The translations under genes were made by a program, and so were the position numbers. This document shows, in pieces, positions 56,721 to 64,000 of a stretch of DNA of 64,000 nucleotides. The DNA comes from Rhodobacter sp. (GTDB lineage: Bacteria > Pseudomonadota > Alphaproteobacteria > Rhodobacterales > Rhodobacteraceae), in contig JADJAB010000001.1 in NCBI GenBank assembly GCA_016704435.1, positions 496,001-560,000 of the forward strand, in the 5' to 3' direction. Positions within the stretch are counted from its first letter, which is position 1; the number at the start of each line of letters is the position of its first letter. The notes beneath the pieces are model-generated. The model made no database searches. It was not told where the DNA came from and saw only the letters and a program-made list of their open reading frames with translations.

Positions 56721-57485
56721 ATGCCACCCGTGCTGGAGGCGCAGAATCTGACCAAACGCTTCGGCGGCCTGACCGCGGTGCAGGCCATGTCGATCACGGT
56801 GGCCGAGGGCGAAATCCTGGGCCTGATCGGTCCGAACGGTGCGGGCAAGACCACGATGTTCGACCTGTTGGCGGGCTCGGTCCAGCCGACCTCGGGCGCG
56901 ATCCGGCTGCGCGGGCGCGATGTGGCGGGGCAGCCTGCGCATCTGCGGCTGAAGCAGGGCATGGGGCGGACGTTCCAGATCCGCGCCCCTTCTCCGGAAT
57001 TGACGCTGATGGAGAATATGCTGCTGTCGCGGCAGGACCAAAGCGGCGAGCGGCTCTGGGCGAACTTCACCGCCCTTGGCCGGGTCCGCGCCGAAGAACG
57101 CAGCGCGCGCGACAAGGCGCACGAGGTGCTGGACATGCTGCTGCTGGACCGTCTGGCCGACGAACCGGCGCGGGTGCTGTCGGGCGGTCAGCGCAAACTG
57201 CTGGAATTGGCCCGCGTGCTGATGGCCGACCCTTCGGTGATCTTGCTGGACGAACCGGCAGCCGGGGTGAACGCCAGCCTGCTGGAAACCATCATCGACC
57301 GCATCCGCGAGATCAACGCCCGCGGCGTCACCTTCCTGTTGATCGAGCACAACATCGACATGGTGTCGCGGCTGTGCCACCGGGTGATGGTAATGGCCTC
57401 GGGCGCGCTGTTGTGCGAGGGCAGCCCGGAAGAGGTTGCCCGCGATCCACGGGTGATCGAGGCCTATCTCGGGGGCGCCGGATGA
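56721..57485 (+). CDS. Branched-chain-type ABC transporter ATP-binding protein (LivG-like)
   Basis: 254 residues from the ATG at 56721. Walker A GPNGAGKTT, GMGRTFQIRAPSPELTLMENML (the LivG RTFQ segment), signature LSGGQRKLLELARVL, Walker B VILLDEPAAGVN and H-loop IEHNIDMV. First gene of a four-gene transporter operon, overlapping the LivF-like gene by four bases. It pairs with the binding protein of the divergent operon. Confidence 0.93.
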   Translation: MPPVLEAQNLTKRFGGLTAVQAMSITVAEGEILGLIGPNGAGKTTMFDLLAGSVQPTSGAIRLRGRDVAGQPAHLRLKQGMGRTFQIRAPSPELTLMENMLLSRQDQSGERLWANFTALGRVRAEERSARDKAHEVLDMLLLDRLADEPARVLSGGQRKLLELARVLMADPSVILLDEPAAGVNASLLETIIDRIREINARGVTFLLIEHNIDMVSRLCHRVMVMASGALLCEGSPEEVARDPRVIEAYLGGAG

Positions 57486-58207
57486 CCGCGATATTGCAGG
57501 TGCGCGACCTCGTGGCGGGCTATGAGCCGGGGCTGGACATCGTGCGCGGCTGCTCGATCCGCGCCGACACACAGGAAATCGTCGTGATCCTGGGGCCCAA
57601 CGGTGCAGGAAAGTCCAGCCTGATCAAAGCTATAGCCGGGCTTGTGCCGGTCACCGGCGGGCAGGTCTTGCTGGACGGGCAGGACATCACGGCAACGCCT
57701 GCCCATCTGATGGTGCGGCGCGGGCTGGCCTTCGTGCCGCAGACCGACAACATCTTTCCGCTGCTGACGGTCGAGGAAAACCTGCGGGTGGCCGGCGGCC
57801 TCCCCCCCCGCCCCGAGAGCGCCCCGCGCATCGACCCGATGTTCGCCCTGTTCCCCGACCTTGCCCGCCAGCGCCGCCTGCCGGCCGGCAGCCTGTCGGG
57901 CGGACAGCGGCAGATGCTGGCGGTGGCCCGCGCGCTGATCGTGCATCCGCGCGTGCTGATGCTGGACGAACCCTCGGCAGGCCTGTCGCCCAAGTTCGTC
58001 GAGATGGTCTTTGCCCGGCTGGCCGAGATTCGCCGCAGCGGCCTGACCATCGTGCTGGTGGAACAGAACGCCAAGGCCGCGCTGTCCATCGGCGACCGCG
58101 CCTATGTGCTGGTCGAGGGCCGCGCGGCGCATGAAGGCCCGGCCCGCAGCCTGTGGGACGATCCGGTGATTGCCGAGCTTTACCTGGGCCAGCGGAGGGC
58201 GTCATGA
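57482..58207 (+). CDS. Branched-chain-type ABC transporter ATP-binding protein (LivF-like)
   Basis: 241 residues. Walker A GPNGAGKSS, GLAFVPQTDNIFPLLTVEENL (typical LivF), signature LSGGQRQMLAVARAL and Walker B LMLDEPSAGLSP. ATGA overlaps on both sides couple it to livG-like and livH-like genes. It is the second ATPase of the heterodimer. Confidence 0.93.
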   Translation: MTAILQVRDLVAGYEPGLDIVRGCSIRADTQEIVVILGPNGAGKSSLIKAIAGLVPVTGGQVLLDGQDITATPAHLMVRRGLAFVPQTDNIFPLLTVEENLRVAGGLPPRPESAPRIDPMFALFPDLARQRRLPAGSLSGGQRQMLAVARALIVHPRVLMLDEPSAGLSPKFVEMVFARLAEIRRSGLTIVLVEQNAKAALSIGDRAYVLVEGRAAHEGPARSLWDDPVIAELYLGQRRAS

Positions 58208-59112
58208 ACCTGCAATTCCTGGCCGACGGGCTGATCACCGGCTCGCTGATCGGACTGGGCGCGATCGGCGTCACCCTTACCTATTCGATCCTGCGGTTTT
58301 CCAACTTCGCCCATGGCGACCTGATGGCCTGGGGGGCCTATGCCGCGCTCACGCTGCTGGGGCTGATCTCGGCCCTTGTCGGTAGCGTCGCACCGATAGG
58401 CGTGCTGTCCTTCGGCTGGCCGCTGATCCTGGCGGCGGGCCTGTCGATGGCGCTGGTCGGCGGCATGGCGCTGGTGCTGGACTGGCTGTTGTTTGCGCGG
58501 CTGCGGGCGAAGGGGCAGGCGATCATCGTGGTGATGGCGTCTTTCGGCGCGTCAATGGCGCTGCGCAGCCTGCTGGAGTTCATCTTCACCTCGAAGCCCG
58601 CCTATTTCAGCCGGGCGATCCAGATGGCGATGCCGGTCGGGCTTGGCATCCGCGTCACGCCGGATCAGATCGTGCTGCTGCTGGTCACCCTTGCGCTGGT
58701 GGTCGCGATGCATCTGTTCATGGAGCGCAGCCAGACCGGGCGCGAGATGCGGGCCTATTCGCAGAACCCCGCCCTGGCGCGGGTGGTCGGCATCGACGTG
58801 GCGCGGATCGTGCGCGCGACCTGGATGATCGGTGGCGGACTGGCCTGTGCGGCGGGGGTGATGGTCGGCATCCTGGTGCAGATACGGCCGCTGATGGGCC
58901 TGGACATGCTGCTGCCGATGTTCGCGGCGGCGATCCTTGGCGGCATCGGCTCGATCCCCGGGGCGGTGCTGGCGGGGCTGATCATCGGCCTGTCGGAAAG
59001 TGCCGCGGTGCAACTGGTGGGGGCCGAATGGCGCGCGGGCGTCGCCTTCGCGATCCTGATGGGCGTGCTGTTGATCCGCCCCACCGGGTTGTTCGGAGTG
59101 GCCGAGAGATGA
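58204..59112 (+). CDS. Branched-chain-type ABC transporter permease (LivH-like)
   Basis: 302 residues with multiple membrane helices. Family features are GLGAIGVTLTYSILRFSNFAHGDLMAWGAY near the start and MRAYSQNPALARVVGIDVARI, the loop contacting the ATPase. The C-terminal helix carries GAVLAGLIIGLSES. It forms the channel with the LivM-like protein. Confidence 0.92.
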   Translation: MNLQFLADGLITGSLIGLGAIGVTLTYSILRFSNFAHGDLMAWGAYAALTLLGLISALVGSVAPIGVLSFGWPLILAAGLSMALVGGMALVLDWLLFARLRAKGQAIIVVMASFGASMALRSLLEFIFTSKPAYFSRAIQMAMPVGLGIRVTPDQIVLLLVTLALVVAMHLFMERSQTGREMRAYSQNPALARVVGIDVARIVRATWMIGGGLACAAGVMVGILVQIRPLMGLDMLLPMFAAAILGGIGSIPGAVLAGLIIGLSESAAVQLVGAEWRAGVAFAILMGVLLIRPTGLFGVAER

Positions 59113-60038
59113 TCGACCTTCTCGGCTATGGCGCTTTCTTCCTGTCCACCGCGCTGATCCTGGGGATCATTACCCTTGGGCTGAACCTGCAATGGGGGCT
59201 GACCGGGCTGTTCAATGTCGGCATCGCCGGGTTCGTGGCGATCGGGGCCTATACCTCGGCCATCCTGACCACGCCCGAGACCGCCGACCGGATCGGCGGG
59301 TTCGGCTGGCCGATGCTGGCGGGTTGGGCGGCGGCGATGGCGGTAACGGGGCTGGCCGCGGCGCTGACCGGGTTCGCGACCCTGCGGCTGAAGGCAGACT
59401 ACCTGGCCATCACCACCTTCGGCGTTGCCGTTGTCATGCAACTGGTGGCGCTGAACGCCCAGTCCCTGACCGGCGGTCCCTTTGGCGTTGCCTTCATCCC
59501 GCGCCCGATGGCCGGGCTGGCCGACACCCCGGTCGCCTTCAACTTCGCCAATCTCGCCGTAGTCATCGCGGTGACGCTGGCGGTCTACCTGGCGCTGGAG
59601 CATCTGTCCCGCAGCCCCTGGGGCCGGGTTCTGCGCGCCTTGCGCGAGGATGAGCGCGCCGCGATCAGCCTGGGAAAGAGCGCGCGCAGCTACCGGATTC
59701 AGGCCTTTGCGGTGGGCGGCGCGGTGATGGGGCTGGGCGGAGCCGTTCAGGCGCATTTCATCGGCTTCATCGCGCCGAACAACTATCTTCCTACCCTGAC
59801 CTTCCAGATCTGGGCCATGCTGATGGTCGGCGGCAGCGGATCGAACCGCGGGGCCCTGCTGGGAACGGTGGTAGTCTGGGCGATCTGGGTCGGCGCGGGG
59901 GCGTTTTCCTCGGCCATGGTGCCGACGGACTGGCAGGCGCGCACTGCGTCGCTGCAGATCGTGGCGATCGGCGTGATGCTTTGCCTCATCCTGCTGCTGC
60001 GGCCCGCGGGCTTCTTCGGCGGGCGACGGAAAAGATGA
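59109..60038 (+). CDS. Branched-chain-type ABC transporter permease (LivM-like)
   Basis: 309 residues, mostly hydrophobic. LivM features: GLNLQWGLTGLFNVGIAGFVAIGAYTSAIL, RLKADYLAITTFGVAVV and RVLRALREDERAAISLGKSARSYRIQAFAVGGAVMGLGG. Four-base overlap with LivH-like and with the following oxidoreductase gene. Confidence 0.92.
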   Translation: MIDLLGYGAFFLSTALILGIITLGLNLQWGLTGLFNVGIAGFVAIGAYTSAILTTPETADRIGGFGWPMLAGWAAAMAVTGLAAALTGFATLRLKADYLAITTFGVAVVMQLVALNAQSLTGGPFGVAFIPRPMAGLADTPVAFNFANLAVVIAVTLAVYLALEHLSRSPWGRVLRALREDERAAISLGKSARSYRIQAFAVGGAVMGLGGAVQAHFIGFIAPNNYLPTLTFQIWAMLMVGGSGSNRGALLGTVVVWAIWVGAGAFSSAMVPTDWQARTASLQIVAIGVMLCLILLLRPAGFFGGRRKR

Positions 60039-61324
60039 ACGCAGACCCCGCCACGCTCTGGCACGCGACAGCCGCAGCCGGGACGCGCTACCCGGCGGCC
60101 TGCGGCGAAAGCGAGACCGACCTGCTGGTGATCGGCGGCGGTTTCGCCGGGCTTTCCGCCGCCCTTCACGCGGCAGAGGCGGGCCTGCGCGTCACCCTGC
60201 TGGAGGCAGAGCGGATCGCCTGGGGTGCTTCTGGCCGCAATGCGGGTTTTGTGGTGCCGAACTTCGCCAAGGTCGACCCCGAGGCCGTCGTGGCCCGGCT
60301 TGGCCCGGACCGGGGCGCCGCCCTGAACCGCTTTGCCGCCGAAAGCGCCGATCTGGTCTTTGACCTGATCCGCCGCCACTCCATCGCCTGCGATGCCTGC
60401 CAGTCCGGCTGGATCCAGCCCGCCCATTCCGCCGAAGCCCTTGCCCGCAGCCAGTCACGGGCCCGCCAATGGCAGGCCTTGGGCCGCCCGGTCGAGATTC
60501 TGGACCGCGCGGCCGTCGAAGAGCTGACCGGCGCCATAGGCTATCGGGGCGGCTGGATCGACCGCTCCGCAGGAGTGCTGAACCCGGTCGGCTTTGCCCG
60601 CGGTCTGGCGCGCGCGGCCTCGGCGGCCGGAGCGACCCTGCACGAGGAAAGCCCGGTGATCAGCCTTGTGCAACAGGGCGCGGGCTGGCTGGCCGCGACG
60701 GGAGCGGCCCGGATTTCTGCGCCGCGCGTCGTGCTGGCGACCAATGCGCATGTCGGCGGCCTCTTGCCCGGACTGGCGCGCAGCTTCTTTCCGCTGAAGG
60801 TGTTCCAGATCGCCACCGAACCTTTGCCGGCCTCGGTGCGGCATAGGCTCTTGCCCGGTGACCAATGCGTGTCAGACACCAGGCGCAACCTCTTTACCTT
60901 TCGCTTCGATGCCGACAACCGGCTGATCACCGGCGGAATGCACTTTCTGGGCCCTGGCGCCGATCGGCGCGTGCCGCACGCCATTCACCGGCGCATGGCA
61001 CGGATGCTGGGCTTGCCCGACCTGCCGCCGCTGGCTCATGCCTGGTCGGGCATCGCCTCGGTCATGCCGGATTTCCTGCCGGCGCTGGCCGATATCGCAC
61101 CCGGCCTGACCGCCGGATTCGCCTGCAACGGGCGCGGGATCGCGATGACGATCCGGCTGGGCAGGGAGCTGGCGCAATGGGCGCAAGGCGCTCCTCTGGC
61201 CGATCTTTCGGTGCCAAGCCGCAAGATTTCCCCCATCGTGCTGCACGGCCTGATGCAACACGCGCCGCAGGCGCTGCTGCCGGTTTCGATCCTGCGCGAC
61301 CGGCTGGACGACCGGAAGCCCTGA
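60035..61324 (+). CDS. FAD-dependent oxidoreductase, DAO family
   Basis: 429 residues. The N-terminal FAD motif is VIGGGFAGLSAALHAAEAG (GxGxxG), followed by the DAO-type WGASGRNAGFV; C-terminal HAWSGIASVMPDFLPALADI and FACNGRGIAMT complete the fold. The architecture is that of PuuB/glycine-oxidase-like amine or amino-acid oxidases. It overlaps the LivM-like stop, so it acts on the imported compound, probably oxidising a C-N bond. Substrate unknown. Confidence 0.88.
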   Translation: MNADPATLWHATAAAGTRYPAACGESETDLLVIGGGFAGLSAALHAAEAGLRVTLLEAERIAWGASGRNAGFVVPNFAKVDPEAVVARLGPDRGAALNRFAAESADLVFDLIRRHSIACDACQSGWIQPAHSAEALARSQSRARQWQALGRPVEILDRAAVEELTGAIGYRGGWIDRSAGVLNPVGFARGLARAASAAGATLHEESPVISLVQQGAGWLAATGAARISAPRVVLATNAHVGGLLPGLARSFFPLKVFQIATEPLPASVRHRLLPGDQCVSDTRRNLFTFRFDADNRLITGGMHFLGPGADRRVPHAIHRRMARMLGLPDLPPLAHAWSGIASVMPDFLPALADIAPGLTAGFACNGRGIAMTIRLGRELAQWAQGAPLADLSVPSRKISPIVLHGLMQHAPQALLPVSILRDRLDDRKP

Positions 61325-61516
61325 GCGCCCGGCAGGATTGCCGGCCGATGGGCGCGCCCACCCCATAGCGGTGAAATAGTCAAGATATTGTAATACCACA
61401 CATTTTCTTGAGTCGCGGCGAAGGAATCGGATCCTTTTAGTCTCTTTCTATGTTTGACAGCCCCCACCGCTTACGGGCGGTTAAGACCGACGATGTTCTC
61501 TGGATGCGGGTGTGAC

Positions 61517-61532
61517 CGGGGAGATTTCCCCG
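61517..61532. promoter_or_regulatory. Inverted repeat upstream of the secreted ClpP-like gene
   Basis: CGGGGA-GATT-TCCCCG is a perfect 6-bp-arm repeat, flanked by two near-identical segments (GGGTGTGACCGGGGA and GGGTGACCAGGGGA). It lies 30-45 bases before the ATG at 61562, after a TTGACA element at 61453. Could be an operator or a 5' UTR hairpin. Confidence 0.4.
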
Positions 61533-61561
61533 AAACGGGTGACCAGGGGAAAGGGTGTACC

Positions 61562-62053
61562 ATGGCAATTGCATGGGGCTGGGGTCGGGCTGTTCGTTCG
61601 ATGGCACGGGGGATATCAGCAGGTCTGACCCTTGGCGCGCTGCTTCTGCCGGCGCTGACCGCGCAGGTGGCGCAGGCGGCCGGGGGGAACCAGATCGTCG
61701 TAATCTCGAACGATCGCGGCGGGCTGATCGGGCAGCGCAGCAAGGAAGTGCGCGCCCTGCGTGACGGTGGCCAGGTGGTCGAGTTGCGGGGCAAGTGCAT
61801 TTCGGCATGCACCATGTACCTCGCCCTGCCCAACGCCTGCGTGTCACGGTCGGCGGTGTTCGGCTTTCACGGGCCAAGCTGGTATGGTCGCCCCCTGTCG
61901 GAGGCAGAGTTCGAGCACTGGTCGCAACTGATGGCAAACCATTACCGTGAGCCGTTGCGCAGCTGGTATCTGAAGACCGCCCGCTATCGGATCAACGGTT
62001 ACTACACCCTCAGCGGGGCAGAGCTTGTCAGGATGGGCTATGCGCCATGCTGA
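61562..62053 (+). CDS. Secreted ClpP-like protein (COG3904-type)
   Basis: 163 residues with a signal peptide (residues about 10-40, ending QVAQAA). The core VVELRGKCISACTMYLALPNACVSR and VFGFHGPSW resembles periplasmic ClpP-fold proteins in which the SACT serine and the following His may be catalytic. Function not established. It stands alone with its own promoter region; a short spacer follows. Confidence 0.65.
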   Translation: MAIAWGWGRAVRSMARGISAGLTLGALLLPALTAQVAQAAGGNQIVVISNDRGGLIGQRSKEVRALRDGGQVVELRGKCISACTMYLALPNACVSRSAVFGFHGPSWYGRPLSEAEFEHWSQLMANHYREPLRSWYLKTARYRINGYYTLSGAELVRMGYAPC

Positions 62054-62333
62054 GGCCCTGACCCAGGTCGGCGTGGCGTGATCGCGGGCCGCCCCCGGTC
62101 CTGTCGGCAGGGTGGGAAGACCGGGGCTTGCCAGTCGAAATGCATGGTGGCGGACGGCGTCACCGATGGAACACCGGCGAACCGGCTGCCAGCCGCCCGG
62201 TCAAACCGGCAAATGCACCCTGCGGCTGGTCGAAGGCAAAACGATGATGTAGAAGGGTAGGAGTAGTCCGTCAGCTGATCGGCGTGATCCCTGGTCGGGG
62301 CGGTGCAGGATTCTTTCTTCAGAGGGTGCGCCA

Positions 62334-62657
62334 ATGTCGAAATCGGAAATCGCTCTTGCCGCCGGCTTGGTCCTGGCCGTCGCATCGCCGGCCATGGCAG
62401 AACGGCTCAGTAAGGAACAGTTGATCGCACTGGCCATCGAACGCGAGACTTGCGGCAAGGATCTCAGCCCGATCGACGCCTATTACCAGTCGGATACCGT
62501 CATCCTCGTGACTTGCGGCGAGGCGACCGGCTTCGTTCCGCTGGCCGGCGGGCTTGGCCTGGGCGCGGGGGCGGTCGCCGGGGTTGCCGGACTTGCCCTT
62601 GTGGCAGGTGGCGGCGGTGACGCCACGGCGGTTACCACGACCGCGTCGACGAACTGA
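62334..62657 (+). CDS. Small secreted/inner-membrane hypothetical protein
   Basis: 107 residues. Signal peptide MSKSEIALAAGLVLAVASPAMA, a short cysteine-containing domain (ETCGKDL and VTCGEATG, a possible disulfide), and a glycine-rich hydrophobic C-terminus ending in a Thr/Ala-rich tail. No family recognised. It is 60 bases upstream of the phosphatase gene. Confidence 0.55.
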   Translation: MSKSEIALAAGLVLAVASPAMAERLSKEQLIALAIERETCGKDLSPIDAYYQSDTVILVTCGEATGFVPLAGGLGLGAGAVAGVAGLALVAGGGGDATAVTTTASTN

Positions 62658-62717
62658 GCGCGGCGGGCAATGCCCCAATCGGTTGCCGGGACACCGGCCC
62701 GCCGGATGTTGTGAACC

Positions 62718-63500
62718 ATGTCAGTGATTCGTCGCCTGTTCCGTTCGTACCCCCGGCCTGCGCGCCGCCCGGAGCCTGTCTTACCGGCGCCGCTCCCGGA
62801 TGAATGCCTGCTTGCCGTCGGCGATATCCACGGTCGACTGGACCTGCTTGACCGCCTGCTGGCGTTTCGGAAGACCCATTTCCCGCTGTCGCGCCTGATC
62901 GTGCTTGGAGACATGATCGACCGCGGCCCGCACAGTGCAGGGGTGCTGGACCGGTTGCAATCGGAAGATCCGGCAAACGCGGTCTGCATCCTGGGCAACC
63001 ACGAACAGATGCTGCTTGATGCACTGGACGATCCGGCCCGGCTGGCGCTGTCCTGGCTGCGCGCCGGCGGATTGGAGACGGCATGGAGCTACGGTCTGAC
63101 CACCATGCCACGCGACGCGGCGGATGCTGAGCGATTTGCCGCCGACCTGCGACAGGCGATCGGCGCGGGCACGGTCGACTGGCTCCGGTCCTTGCCGCTA
63201 TCGTGGCGCAGCGGCAATCTGGTGGCTGTTCACGCGGCTCTTGACCCGGCGCTGCCACCAGAACTTCAGACCGCCGAGACGATGCTTTGGGGCCGCCCCG
63301 CAAAAGGCGCAATGCCCAGGCCGGACGGCCTTTGGGTCGCGCACGGACATACCATCGTCGACCGGGCCTTCTGCCAGCAGGGGCGAATTGCGCTGGACAC
63401 CGGGGCCTATGCAACCGGACGGCTGAGTTATGCTCTGATCGATCCAGGGCGGCCGATTCCGGACCGGGTGATGATCGGCATCGTGCCAGACCCGGCGTGA
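62718..63500 (+). CDS. Metallophosphoesterase, PrpA-like serine/threonine protein phosphatase
   Basis: 260 residues. PPP-type metal-binding motifs in order: GDIHGRLDLL, GDMIDRGPHS, GNHEQML, then VAVHAALDP and VAHGHT. This set defines the bacterial PrpA/PrpB-like phosphatases, which dephosphorylate Ser/Thr or His residues or cleave nucleotide polyphosphates. No signal peptide; cytoplasmic. Followed after 80 bases by a YjbH-like gene. Confidence 0.88.
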   Translation: MSVIRRLFRSYPRPARRPEPVLPAPLPDECLLAVGDIHGRLDLLDRLLAFRKTHFPLSRLIVLGDMIDRGPHSAGVLDRLQSEDPANAVCILGNHEQMLLDALDDPARLALSWLRAGGLETAWSYGLTTMPRDAADAERFAADLRQAIGAGTVDWLRSLPLSWRSGNLVAVHAALDPALPPELQTAETMLWGRPAKGAMPRPDGLWVAHGHTIVDRAFCQQGRIALDTGAYATGRLSYALIDPGRPIPDRVMIGIVPDPA

Positions 63501-63580
63501 CGGAAAGGTTTGTCATGGCTCCGGCGAGTCTGTAGGACTCCTCGGGTTTGGTAGCTTGCGGATTCTGCGGGGCGAGGCAT

Positions 63581-64000
63581 ATGGCGCGGCTGGAGAGAAC
63601 CCTGTTCCGGATGGCGGGGGTTGGCGCCTTGGCCACCTTTTGTCATGGTGCAGGCCTGCCGGCGCTGGCCGAGGATGCGGGCGCGCAGCCGGGGCTGTCG
63701 TTCTATGGCGTGCCCGGCTATGTCGACATGCCTTCGGCCTTCGTGCTTCCTGACGGCACCTTTGCCTTCTCCGGCAACGCGACAGTGGGAGATGTCCGGC
63801 GCGGGACCATGGTCTTCCAGATCACCCCGCGGCTGACGGGGGTATTTCGCTATTCCTATCTGAAAGACTTTCTCTCGAACGGAGACTCGCTTTACGACCG
63901 TAGCTTCGATCTGCGATATCAGGCGATTTCGGAAGATATCGGTGGCTGGCGTCCGGCGGTCGCGATCGGGCTGCAGGATTTCGGCGGCACGGGAATTTTC
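63581..64000 (+). CDS. YjbH-like outer-membrane/exopolysaccharide protein (3' end outside window)
   Basis: The frame from ATG 63581 is open to the window end (140 codons) and is therefore partial. After an N-terminal signal-like segment (FRMAGVGALATFCHGAGLPALAED) come GLSFYGVPGYVDMPSAFVLPDGTFAFSGNATVGD and VFQITPRLTGVFRYSYLKDF, the pattern of YjbH-domain beta-barrel proteins. These are linked to exopolysaccharide export. The assignment rests on the N-terminal fifth or so only. Confidence 0.7.
   Translation, partial: MARLERTLFRMAGVGALATFCHGAGLPALAEDAGAQPGLSFYGVPGYVDMPSAFVLPDGTFAFSGNATVGDVRRGTMVFQITPRLTGVFRYSYLKDFLSNGDSLYDRSFDLRYQAISEDIGGWRPAVAIGLQDFGGTGIF

Overview
The window is GC-rich chromosomal DNA whose gene content points to an alphaproteobacterium of the Rhodobacteraceae/Paracoccaceae type: UbiU/UbiV, many peptide/polyamine/branched-chain ABC importers, a hut cluster with HutF, and dense operons with ATGA/GTGA stop-start overlaps. 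The genus cannot be fixed from sequence alone. No tRNA, rRNA, CRISPR array, insertion sequence or prophage was seen.

Layout. (1) 0-5.7 kb: ubiU (cut by the window edge)-ubiV-DUF2478, an alkB alkane monooxygenase (reading frame broken) behind a cytochrome P450, and a divergent Crp/Fnr regulator with a perfect FNR-like palindrome between them. (2) 5.8-14.9 kb: a coherent but unrecognised catabolic locus: MarR regulator, FAD monooxygenase, DUF3237 protein, complete spermidine/putrescine-type ABC importer, amidase-signature hydrolase, TetR regulator and a second DUF3237 protein. (3) 14.9-18.4 kb: a spacer with an extreme 26-base G run, then an LDH2-family dehydrogenase, a DapA-family lyase and a GntR regulator. 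(4) 18.4-29.9 kb: the C2/C3/C4 half of the serine cycle for one-carbon assimilation. sgaA-mtkA-mtkB-hprA-ppc-glyA run on the minus strand; a LuxR-type regulator, mclA and gckA run divergently. (5) 29.9-44.6 kb: two consecutive minus-strand peptide-transport operons. One starts with amiC-amiR and contains an acetamidase/formamidase; the other ends with an S12 D-aminopeptidase. Each is preceded by a similar promoter-like motif and a leader terminator hairpin, suggesting shared antitermination control. (6) 44.5-46.1 kb: non-coding DNA with a decayed phnJ-phnK (C-P lyase) relic. (7) 46.1-52.7 kb: hutU-hutH-hutI and divergent hutF-hutC, histidine degradation through N-formylglutamate. (8) 52.7-61.3 kb: a divergent branched-chain-type ABC uptake locus (solute-binding protein, aldo/keto reductase, TIGR04076, DUF3830 and GntR on one strand; livGFHM-like genes and a DAO-type oxidoreductase on the other), substrate unknown. 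(9) 61.5-64 kb: secreted proteins, a PrpA-like phosphatase and the start of a YjbH-like protein.

A recurring feature is single-base frameshifts, mostly at G or C runs, in alkB, glyA, ppc, hprA, mtkB, sgaA and one dppDF fusion. All family motifs survive in alternate frames and no premature stop caused by a substitution was found, so base-calling errors in a weak part of the assembly are the most economical explanation. True decay cannot be excluded from sequence alone.
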